A DNA stretch of 64,000 nucleotides from Favolaschia claudopus (lineage: Eukaryota; Basidiomycota; Agaricomycetes; Agaricales; Mycenaceae). Every line of letters begins with the position of its first letter. Position 1 is the stretch's first letter. Shown piece by piece: positions 1-8,800 of this stretch. The notes below the pieces were generated by a model that had not been told where the DNA came from, did not search any database, and was given only the letters and a program-made list of their open reading frames with translations. The stretch is taken from the NCBI GenBank assembly GCA_037176885.1, contig JAWWNJ010000044.1, positions 1,054,001-1,118,000 of the forward strand, read 5' to 3'. Position numbers and translations under genes: made by a program.

Positions 1-783
1 TGCATATAGCAGTCTTGTCGACTAGTCTTGTTCGCCATCGTAAACGGTAATTAAGTAGCGAGTTGTACAACTTGAAGGTGAGTAACCTTCACAGCCACCC
101 GGCTCTCTTCCTGACTCTTTCGTCTGTTACAGTTACATCTATAACCAGTACTAGCTCCATGCTTCAAGCTGGTGTCTTCAATCGTCTTCTATCTGAGCTA
201 CGCCACTTGCACCCGAGACAAAACTCTCTGAGGTTGAAGCTGAAGCTTGGCTCGCGCACCGACTCGGAGTCGCAGTAAGTATACTTCGACGGAGTCGGTC
301 ACCGAGGTGTACCCTGGTGTACCGTCATGAGCAGCTGAGCACAAGCGGAGTCGACATGATCAATGATGAACGTTCTATGTCAAGGGTTGCGACGTTCAGT
401 GCGACGACATCACGATTTCATTATTCCCTCCATAATCAGCTGCAAGTTCAAGTTCACATACCCACATAGACCCACATTGGCACATTCGCTGTGCAAGGCA
501 TCTTAGACTGAAGACGACGAGCAAAAACCTGGGGGTCAACCATTCATTGCAATGGGCGTCTCACAGCTTGCGATTAGTGCACGGAATGAAATTTACTGCG
601 CGGAATGAAATTTCCGACGAGATAAGGATTCCTTCCTTCCTTCCTTATCTGCTCCTGATGTTTTCTATTGCGTTTTTGTTGCGCGTTTCAAAATTCACGC
701 TGATGGCGACGCGTGGGTAGGCTTGGCCGCTTACTGTAATCTGCTGATCCTTCATACCCAATAGGTGTGATGCCGCCGAGGAA
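1..783. other. intergenic, no gene seen
   Basis: I see no open frame with splice sites or family similarity here. The only structure is a short direct repeat (13-nt unit CGGAATGAAATTT at 582-594 and 601-613) followed by four CCTT units (631-646), framed by an 8-nt inverted repeat, GATAAGGA at 621-628 against TCCTTATC at 643-650. The stretch is probably upstream sequence of the secreted protein at 947. Confidence 0.5.
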
Positions 784-946
784 TATAAAGTGCTCTTCGC
801 GGGCGTTCCCAGCTTCCTCTACTTTCTCTTCCCTTTCTTCGACCACCCTTCCGACCACTTTTCTTTACGGTCTTTTTCCCTGCCAGTCAGGTTCACAGTC
901 TTTTTTTTGACCCCTGCCTTTTGGATTTCTTCCCTTACCCACGAAA
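784..946 (+). promoter_or_regulatory. core promoter and pyrimidine-rich leader of the secreted beta-trefoil gene
   Basis: A TATAAA box lies at 784-789, about 158 bp before the start codon at 947. It is followed by a long C/T-rich tract (about 810-925). A TATA box plus CT-rich leader before the start codon is typical of highly expressed fungal genes. The exact transcription start is inferred, not visible. Confidence 0.5.
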
Positions 947-2405
947 ATGCGTACCAACACTCTTTTCGCGCTCTTGGGCGCTGGTGTCTCCATGGCTGCC
1001 CCTATCATGAACAAGCGCGTCACCCTCGACGCCGCAGCGACTGCTGAAGCTCAAGTTCGCGACGACACTGCAACCCGCGCCTTCTCAAACACTGCTATCA
1101 AGACCTCGGACGGACAATGTCTCTCTGTGACTTCTGGCACGGGTGACTTCCGTGAAAACCTCGTTCCCGTCAAGATTGCGAAATGCGATGGTAGCGCTGG
1201 TCAGAAGTGGGATGTCATTACCAAGGGCAAGCACAATGACCAGGCCGGAACCGCTCTCTTCGTGAGCAGCCTGGTAAGTAATATGCCTGCGCATGCAGTA
1301 TTGCTGCTCATACCTTTATATTTAGATCCAGGGATGCCTCAACTTCGACCCTCGCCGTCAACCAGGCAACCAGGTTCTCTTGTTCTCCTGCGGTGGACGT
1401 GCTGACGGAGGTTCGTATTACATTTGTTTAGCAAATTTCGGCGCTGATATCGTATTGCAGAAGGAAAGGTGACCAACTCCCAGCTTTTCACCTTCGATGG
1501 CAAGAGCAACACCATTCCCCTTGCCCCGACCAACCAGGCTGGGACTTGTCTCTTCAGCAACAACGGACAGCTCGATCAGCAAGGTTGCTCTGGGAATGCT
1601 GCCCAGGTAAGCGTGAATCGAAGCAAGTGATCCCTTGCTTACCTCTTGTTTCTAGCTCTTCACCATTGGCGACGGTGCTGCCGCTCCCGCTCCCCCGGTC
1701 GATGCGCCCGCTCCCCCGGCTGATGCTCCTGCGCCACCTGCCAGCGCCCCCGCTCCTCCTGCCAACAACGGTGCTCTCCCCAATGGCGAGAAGCTGACCA
1801 AACTCGATGCCGCTGCGACCGCTGAGGCGCAAGTCCGCGACGACACTGCTACCCGGGCGTTCTCTAACGCTGCTATCAAGACCGCCGATGGCCAGTGCCT
1901 TTCTGTGATCTCCGGCACCGGTGACTTCCGCGAGAACTTGGTCCCCGTCAACATCTCTCCCTGCGACGGCAGCGCTGGACAGAAATTCGATGTCATCACC
2001 AAGGGCAAGCACAACGACCAAGCCGGAACAGCTCTCATTGTCAGCAGCTTGGTGAGTATGGTCGTGGTGTATTTACTTCTGATGCTAATACACATATGTA
2101 GATTCAAGGATGCCTCAATTTCGACCCCCGTCGCCAGCCCGGCAACCAGGTCCTTCTCTTCTCTTGCGGTGGACGTGCCGATGGCGGTATGTTCTTCGTA
2201 TTCGTTTACACTGAGTGATTTCTCATGTCGACTTGCAGAGGGAGCTGTTACCAACTCTCAGCTCTTCACCTTCGATGGCAAGAGCACCTCCACCCCCCTT
2301 GCGCCGACCAACCAGGCCGGGACTTGTCTCTTCAACAACAATGGACAACTCGACCAGCAGGGTTGCTCCAACGGTGCTAACCAGCTGTTCACGATCAGCG
2401 CCTGA
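947..2405 (+). CDS. secreted protein with two tandem R-type (ricin-B-like) beta-trefoil domains
   Basis: Exons 947-1273, 1326-1410, 1461-1606, 1656-2051, 2102-2186 and 2239-2405 give a 401-residue protein. It starts with a short signal peptide (MRTNTLFALLGAGVSMAAP) followed by a KR site. Two near-identical domains of roughly 150 residues follow (each opens with LDAAATAEAQVRDDTATRAF). They are separated by an Ala/Pro-rich linker of APAPPADAP-type repeats. Each domain carries three trefoil-like lobes with QKWDV or QKFDV, QLFTF and QLFTI signatures and conserved Cys pairs (DGQCLS, GCLNFD, GTCLF). The fold is a carbohydrate-binding type in known families; I see no enzymatic or toxin chain. The first two introns of domain 1 sit at the same sites and phases as the introns of domain 2, so the duplication copied genomic DNA. 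Substrate unknown. Confidence 0.85.
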
Positions 2406-3125
2406 ACTTGAGGACAGATGGAGTTTGCACGCTCTTGGAGACGAGCTGGATTCATGATACCCGCAGTGGCACGGTTTTTCGTTGTCCTCGAGGGATATCG
2501 AAGCCCGTCGCCCATAAGGAGTAGCCTTTGCAGTTAAAGACATCATACCCACCAGTGTACAATACAAGTCTGGTACCCAAAAACCCAGAAAACATCGGAA
2601 ATCATCAGCTGTATCTATAAGACAATTGCCACTGGTGCCAGAAGGTAAGTTGCGTGATTTTACTGTCTTTCTTCATGAAGAATCTCCGGTTTCGGCGCGA
2701 TCCCCAACTTTGTGCTGGGCCCCCAGCTATAGTACACCTTCGGAAATACAGTTACTCGAGTCTCGCGTCTGTTGTAAAACGCGGACTATGTAGTCTCTGC
2801 ACGCCAATAGTCGAGAGTTCATGACATAATGGGCATTCACCTTCCTTTTCGGACGGTTGGAGGTTAGTTGTTTACTGTTGTTCTCCCTTGTTTGTTCCTT
2901 GTGCAACTCAGCCTCTGTTCAGTGTTAAAACCCTCACCCGCTTAACCACATCTATGACTTTGAGCGACTTGCGTCGACCAAGGCGACATCGACGCTTGAC
3001 CTGCATGAAGGTGTTACAGATCGACGGGCCGACCCGTGCCTACCCCGGGTATATTGGCAAATGGCAAACCTCAAAATGATGCGATTGATAACCAATTCAC
3101 CTCTTGACTTTCCTCGTCTTGAACC
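2406..3125. other. intergenic, no gene seen
   Basis: This 720-bp stretch separates two plus-strand genes. It should hold the 3' UTR of the trefoil protein and the promoter of the O-methyltransferase. Short open frames are present but none has a coding signature or conserved product. Confidence 0.5.
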
Positions 3126-4827
3126 ATGACCACTCCCCTCGCTACTCTCGCCCAGCTCATCACTAGCGGCGTACAAACGCTGGAAGATGCATACGCTAAA
3201 CAAGGCATTCCTTTCCCCTCGCTCGATGCACCATTTCAGCCCACACCTCTGGACGTGGACCCCGCCGTCTTTCAAACTGCTCATTTGATCATCGCCGCCG
3301 CCTCTCAACTCATTGCGACCGTGCGCTCACCGATGGAAACCATTCAGATGTACGCCGCGAGCATGCACACCACTTCCACCCTAGGTTTCGTCGTCGACGC
3401 CGATATTCCCGATGTTCTGAAGGATGCAGGACCTCAGGTTTGTATCTGAGTGTCTATTCCAGCTGCCCCTAATATTTGCATCAGGGTATGCACGTTAAGG
3501 ACATCGCGGCCAAAAACGGAATCGATGCTGAGAGCCAAGGCACGGAATACCAGTTTAATTCTTTACACTGGCTCATTAAATATCAGGCCGAGTTCTGCGA
3601 TTCCTTGCGACACGTCATGTGTTTACTGAGGTCGCACCTAACATATTCGCAAACAACCGTGTTTCTTCCCTCCTCTTGAAAGCCAAAAGCCTCGAAGAGA
3701 TCAAGGCCGAGTCCATATTTCCGATTTATCCATAACATCGTTTGTTTGACTATCTTTCAAATCTAGTCCTGAAGCCAAGTATGATGGGGCACCTCTCGCT
3801 GCTGTGGCTGCCAGCACGTAAGCCGTTCCAATTGGGTTAGGTTGAGACTCTCAATTGATCATTTTCCCAGCGGAGACGAGTCACTCAAGGCGAGCGGGTA
3901 CCTTTCGGAATTCTTGCGCAACCCAGGAAATAACACTTCTCCATTTAATGCCGCATTCCGGACACCGAAAACCATGTGGGAATGGCGCGAAGAGCCTGAT
4001 AACGTCTGGCGTGCTCGGCGCTTCGCTGTTGGCATGAAAGGGGGAGGCGATATGTTCCCTGAAAGCATCTTCACAAATGGTTTGCCAAGTGTTTCCCTGT
4101 CAGGAGTATTCATTGACCACAGTTCAAGGTGTTGGGGGTGAAAAGCTACCGGCCGATGCTGTTGTCGTGGATGTTGGTGGAAGTATTGGATCTGTAACCT
4201 TAAAACTTGCAAAGGCTTTCCCACATCTGCGATATGTTGTGCAAGATCTACAGAAGGAGATTACTGAGGGCGAAAAAGTACGCCATCCCAGCCTTACTTT
4301 CGCCTCATTCTGACTGGACGGCGCAGTTCTGGGCAGCCTCAGCGCCAGAACTCGTCAAGAGCGGCCGTGTAAAACTGCAGGTTCACAGCTTTTTCGATCC
4401 TCAGCCTGTGAAGGAGGCTGCTGTATACTTCATGCGCGTCGTAATTCACGACTGGCAAGACTCTGCCGCCATAGAGATCATGAAGAACATACGCAGCGCG
4501 GCAGGCAAGGACTCGAAGCTCGTGCTCTTCGACCTGGTCATGCCCTATGCATGTGCGACACCCGGTGCACCTCCTGTGCCCGCCCCCCTTCTGCCGAATT
4601 TAGGCATAGCGGGTGCAGGTTTCGTCACAAATCTGGACATGGAGGTGGGTAACGCCTCTTTCCTTCTCGCTCCCCAGGAACTGAGACGGATTTGATAGAT
4701 GATGACCGCGTTCAATGGGAAGGAGAGGACGGTTGACCAATTCCGAGCGCTTGGGGAAGCTAGTGGATGGAAACTCGAAGAAGCCAAACCTGGAATGCTA
4801 TTCGGATTTGTCTACTCTGCTGTGTAA
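3126..4827 (+). CDS. S-adenosylmethionine-dependent O-methyltransferase (plant COMT-like family)
   Basis: Exons 3126-3437, 3485-3539, 3587-3710, 3767-3817, 3871-4079, 4123-4277, 4327-4644 and 4699-4827 join to a 450-residue protein. The N-terminal half is the winged-helix dimerisation part (for example RFLATRHVFTEVAPNIFANN). The SAM-binding motif is VVDVGGSIGSVTLKLAKAF, and the probable catalytic histidine lies in VVIHDWQD. The family methylates hydroxyl groups of small aromatic or secondary metabolites; the substrate here cannot be read. The second intron (3540-3586) starts with GC instead of GT; using it restores the conserved frame. No other pathway genes are adjacent, so I do not call a metabolite cluster. 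Confidence 0.88.
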
Positions 4828-5190
4828 GTTATGTTCTGTACACCGTTTTCTATCCATAGAGATGGCAATGTGTACTATACCCCATAAAAGTGATGTCATC
4901 GCGCCAACTCAAAGGCTTTCACCGCGCTTTCGTTGTCATCCTAGAGCTGATTTTCGCGGCCGCAAAAACTGCAAGGGAAGGTTTGAACGTCTGAACGATC
5001 TGAACTCTCGACTTGGGAATGATAAGGTCCCTCTACCTACTACATCGGTGGCGGTGCTATGAATCTCTAGACGTTCTCGAGTCATTTTACTCTTTACTTC
5101 CGCCACCATCTTCGAACCAAAAATTCGAGGTATGTGCTGTCGTCTCAACCAAGTCCCCCAACGCCGATCCTCACGTCAAACAGTTACAAC

Positions 5191-5795
5191 ATGTCAGCCA
5201 CATCATACGAAGTGTTCCGAATTCCAATCCCACCATCCGAAGCCGATATTATGAGTTACAGTCAGATACGACTCCTCGGACTCAAAACAAACCCAGAGGC
5301 ATTCGGGTCGATATTCGAAGTAGAGTCGCTGAGGACATTCGTAGAATGGAAAGCGCGCGTTGAGAATGAAGATCGGTTCACCATCATTGCGCGTGCAGCG
5401 CATCCAAACGGCGGGGATGGAGACTGTGTTGGTACTGCATCCATTTTGACTCCAACGATGGTGGAGCAGGGTCCGGATGTCTACGGTGTTGTGGGGATGT
5501 GGGTTCACCCTGAACACAGGAAGAAAGGTTCGTGGTTTGTTGCGGCGGCAACGCAAGCTTATGGCGCAATTCTTGCATAGAGCTAGGGCGGAGAATGCTC
5601 GAGTTTGGGATAGACTGGGTCCGTGAACGACCAAGGGTTGAAGGCGACGTTGGCGAAGCCAGGCGCCTTGTACTTGAAGTGCACCGACCCAACAAGGCGG
5701 CTAGGGCTTTGTATGACGGATTGGGATTTTCGGAGGCAAAAGAGGAGGAATGCGAGGATCCTGATCGTATTCCAATGTTTCTTGTGGTGGAGTAA
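5191..5795 (+). CDS. GNAT-family N-acetyltransferase
   Basis: Two exons, 5191-5527 and 5581-5795, give 183 residues. The start at 5191 (MSATSYEVFRIPIP) is preferred because it directly precedes the domain; an in-frame ATG at 5134 would add 19 residues. Motif A is VGMWVHPEHRKKELGRRMLE, with the acetyl-CoA-binding R-K-K-x-x-G loop spanning the splice junction. Motif B is LVLEVHRPNKAARALYDGLG. The loop has Glu where the Q/R-x-x-G-x-G/A consensus has its first Gly, which may reflect divergence or a slightly different acceptor. The substrate is unknown. The 363 bp before it (4828-5190) hold no other gene that I can support. Confidence 0.85.
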
Positions 5796-5934
5796 TATAT
5801 TTGATACAGCATCGAAAAGATGGGAAAACACTAATGATACAACCTGGGAACCAATGTTGTTGAGCAAACCAAGACTCCAAGAGTAACAAGCTGACCTCTG
5901 AAGAACCGCAGCTACTAAATAAAGAACACTCAGC

Positions 5935-8000
5935 TCATTTTGGTGGAGTCAAGCCTGCTGATGTGGGAGTCTGATATTTTTCCCCTTGCAAGATTCGCCC
6001 GAGCTTGGGGTCAATCATTCCGACGTTCAGGCTTCGCACCGTATATTCGGGGGATACAAACTAAATAATAGGTTACTTGAAAGAGGTTGAGAGGGATGAG
6101 TAAAACTCACTTTCACTTTCTCTCTGAACGCGGCAAATTTCGTAGCGACGTCGTTACTCTCAGGGGTGAGGCTATCAATGCATACAAAGGTGTTGATGAC
6201 CTGTGAGAGATTAGACCAAGATTTACGACCAAGCCCTCTTCCTCACCTTGAATCCCTCCTCCTTAATCAGGTTCTCCCATTTGTGCCATAAAATAGCAAA
6301 GAAGCGAGTTGCGAGATCGACGCAGGTCAGCGTCGTAGTTATCTGTATCGGGATCAAATGCGCTGTCTTGTCGCTGGGACTGATTCGCAAAATCACCGCG
6401 TTGAGCATGAACACCTCCGGGCAGGGAATACAAAGAAAAGAGGTCGTGACGCGGGGTGATTTCCACGCCTCTTCGAACGCCCAGGAAAAATTAGGGTCTT
6501 GTCGGAATTGGCAGATACGCATGGCGTTGCCCTGTGCGTCGGCGTGCGATAGACCGCCTAGGCTCATACGAGACAGACATATCTGCCCTATGGCCTGGTC
6601 TCGGATTGAAGCATGGCCTGAGCGAACGGCAGAGTACCACGCGTCTGAAACGAAGAGGTGGAGGTTTTCCGGCCGGAGGTTAGCGGCCATGAGTTCGCGA
6701 GCATATCCACAGGTACAATGCCCTCTGTCTTCGCTGTCAAAATAGAAAAAGCGGGGATCGTACAGGGACGCATTAGATCCAGAGCGTATTTCGGGCATTG
6801 TTTCCGTCAGGCATGCGTTCATCAGTAGAGTAAACCTGGGAGAGATATCTATGAGCAAATGCGGACATTGAGCACAAGCAAGAGACTTGCCTGGATTTCT
6901 GAGATTCCGACGCATTGTCGATGTTCGTCAAGCTGAGTTGTACAACACAGTCGGCAATCATCCGGTACTCCCGTTCCATTCGCATTCTCGCGCAGATATC
7001 GGAAAACTCTTCCCCGGCATACTTGAATAGCAGCCGTAGTAGGGCGGGAATACATCCACTGTGGAACTGGAGAAAAGATTTGTTTGGATTCCAAGGTATC
7101 AGGCTTTCGAAATGGCGTATCCATTCGGCGAATTCAACCGTGGAATATCCAGAGGGAATTCGAATCCAAGAAAGTCTGGTCGCCTTGAACATGCAGGCGT
7201 CTGGTGTATAGGTGGTGTGGATGTGAAAATGACGGGAAGTGAGTGCACAAATGAATGTTTTCAAGTCGCCAAGTTGATCCAATCCATCGACGAGAAAGTA
7301 GATGTCTTCGTTACAGCCGCGGGTGAAGTCGATAAATTGATCAAGTTCTTGTAACTGGACAATCTTCTCAAGAGTCCGAGGCAGATCGGCAAAAGTTAAA
7401 GCGAAAGCCAGCTTCAACCAGAATACTGTGTCTTCGCCGACCAGGCAGCATTCAGGCAAGAAAACAACTCGTTTTCCCTGCGCGCATTGTTAACTGAGAT
7501 CGATTGAACACTTTTCACGTCATTCACCTGAGCAAAGAGAAATGAAGCCAGGGCTGAAAGCAAATGCGTCTTGCCAGCACCGTAGGTCCCAACCAAGGCC
7601 ACTGGCGTTGGAATTTGCGGATCCAACCGCTGAATCTCCGACATGATAGTTGCAAATATGGACCGGCCCATATGCTTATACCGATACTGTCCGGTGGGTG
7701 GATGGAGGGACTGAATGGATGATTTGAGCAAAGATGGGAACGGGAGAGATGCGCATTTGGTGGGGTTGGTGAAGGTTTCGAGGTCCACTGGGACTGCTCT
7801 TAGAGAGTCGAGGTATGCTTTAATGGAATCGGGTGTGTGTCGACCCAGAGAAATTTCGCAGCACACATCTGAACCTGAAAGGGTTTCTGAACGGGGCCGT
7901 TTTCTCTGGAAGAAGATAGCCGGATTTGAGAGAAAATTTCAAGAGATTTGGGTGAGCCACCGACCGGAGGGGAACCTGGGGAATTGGAAGAGGTGGACAT
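5935..8000 (-). CDS. P-loop NTPase with C-terminal nuclease-like domain (Crinkler/CR-effector-like)
   Basis: Exons (minus) 8000-7976, 7874-7528, 7477-6891, 6835-6247, 6200-6111 and 6060-5935 join in frame to 587 residues. Walker A is ALVGTYGAGKTHLLSALA (about 101-118) and a Walker-B-like strand is DIYFLVDGLDQL (about 182-193). After a helical region the C-terminus has a conserved FFYFDSEDRGHCTCGYAREL block (about 349-368). It ends in a segment around HLIPIQITTTL (about 479-489) followed by a helix and a second strand. That layout resembles the NTPase plus restriction-endonuclease-fold proteins described by Zhang, Burroughs and Aravind as CR/Crinkler effectors. I infer that relation from memory of the family. 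No signal peptide is visible. The third intron (6890-6836) begins GCAAGT. The intron before exon 2 (101 bp) is the least certain. Confidence 0.72.
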
Positions 8001-8095
8001 GGTGGGCGAGCTGCTTAAAGCGTCTCAACATTTCTAAGCTGCGCCGGTCGAAAACAAGTTGCCGGAGATTGACTTCTCACCTCAACCACGACGAG
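8001..8095. promoter_or_regulatory. short divergent promoter between the NTPase-like gene and the cyclic phosphodiesterase
   Basis: Only 95 bp separate the two start codons, so the genes must share or overlap promoter sequence and each transcription start may lie inside its neighbour's leader. No clear TATA box is visible. Confidence 0.45.
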
Positions 8096-8742
8096 ATGGG
8101 TGAGCGTTAGCTGCTCTATCACCGGTGTATCACCCTCCAATTTTTTCGCGAAAATCTCCAGGATTGAGTCTATGGCTCGTTCCTTCGTTCGCCGACTCGG
8201 AGAGACTCAAGAAACTCATGATTCCGCCCACAGCCAGCTCGACCTTGGCACCTTCATATCCCACTTTTGAACCTCATATCACTCTTGCATCGCTCCCCCC
8301 AACAATCTCGTCTCTCGACTTCATAGTGTCGTCGAATCTACACCTGGGGCCTGAAATATCCTTGACTCTCGACGGCGTCGAGGTCGGCGATCATTACTTT
8401 CGCTCTGTGTACATCGCCGTCAAATTAAGCCCTGTACTACGCGAGCTTCACTCGCAAGTTCACCAAACACTGGGAATACCACCGAAAACTCCCAAATTTC
8501 CTCACATGTCACTTTGCTATATCAGCGACGACGATGCAGCAGATGGTGAGCGAGACAGGTTCTCCCAAGGGCTTCAGAATACTGGTAAGGTTCGAAACGA
8601 GGGGTCTTCTGTCAGTCTGAACTGCGGCGGACCCGGTGAGGAGGACTGGTTGACCACTTTCCATTGTCAAGAGATGTGGCTCGTTAGTTGCGAAGGGCCA
8701 GTCGAATTTTGGGTCGTGCAGCAGAAAATTCCTTTGAAGTAA
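8096..8742 (+). CDS. CPD1: 2',3'-cyclic-nucleotide 3'-phosphodiesterase (CPD1-like, 2H phosphoesterase)
   Basis: The coding region is a 4-nt first exon ATGG (8096-8099), an intron (8100-8161, GTGAGC...CTCCAG) and one long exon (8162-8742), giving 194 residues beginning MGLSLWLVPS, the usual start of this family. Two H-x-T/S-x motifs, HITL and HMSL, are the paired catalytic histidines of 2H phosphoesterases. The N-terminal TFEPHITLASLPP and central FPHMSLCYISDD blocks fit the yeast Cpd1 type, which hydrolyses ADP-ribose 1'',2''-cyclic phosphate from tRNA splicing. That role is by family; the sequence shows only the fold and active-site residues. No other ATG upstream can supply this frame without the tiny exon. 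Confidence 0.85.
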
Positions 8743-8800
8743 ATTCATCCTACAGCAATTGTGTACAATACAGTTCTCGCTACGAATACAACCCAACTAC

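Noticed and set aside
1554..2254. Long open frames on the minus strand across the trefoil gene
   Set aside because: They mirror the repeated coding strand and the Ala/Pro-rich linker, cross real introns and have no independent signature.
947..2405. Ricin-like toxin gene
   Set aside because: Only the sugar-binding type of beta-trefoil fold is present. There is no catalytic A-chain-like domain, so it is described as a lectin-like secreted protein.
3126..8000. Secondary-metabolite cluster (O-methyltransferase, acetyltransferase, NTPase)
   Set aside because: There is no backbone enzyme such as a PKS, NRPS or terpene synthase, and no P450 or cluster regulator; the neighbours are unrelated.
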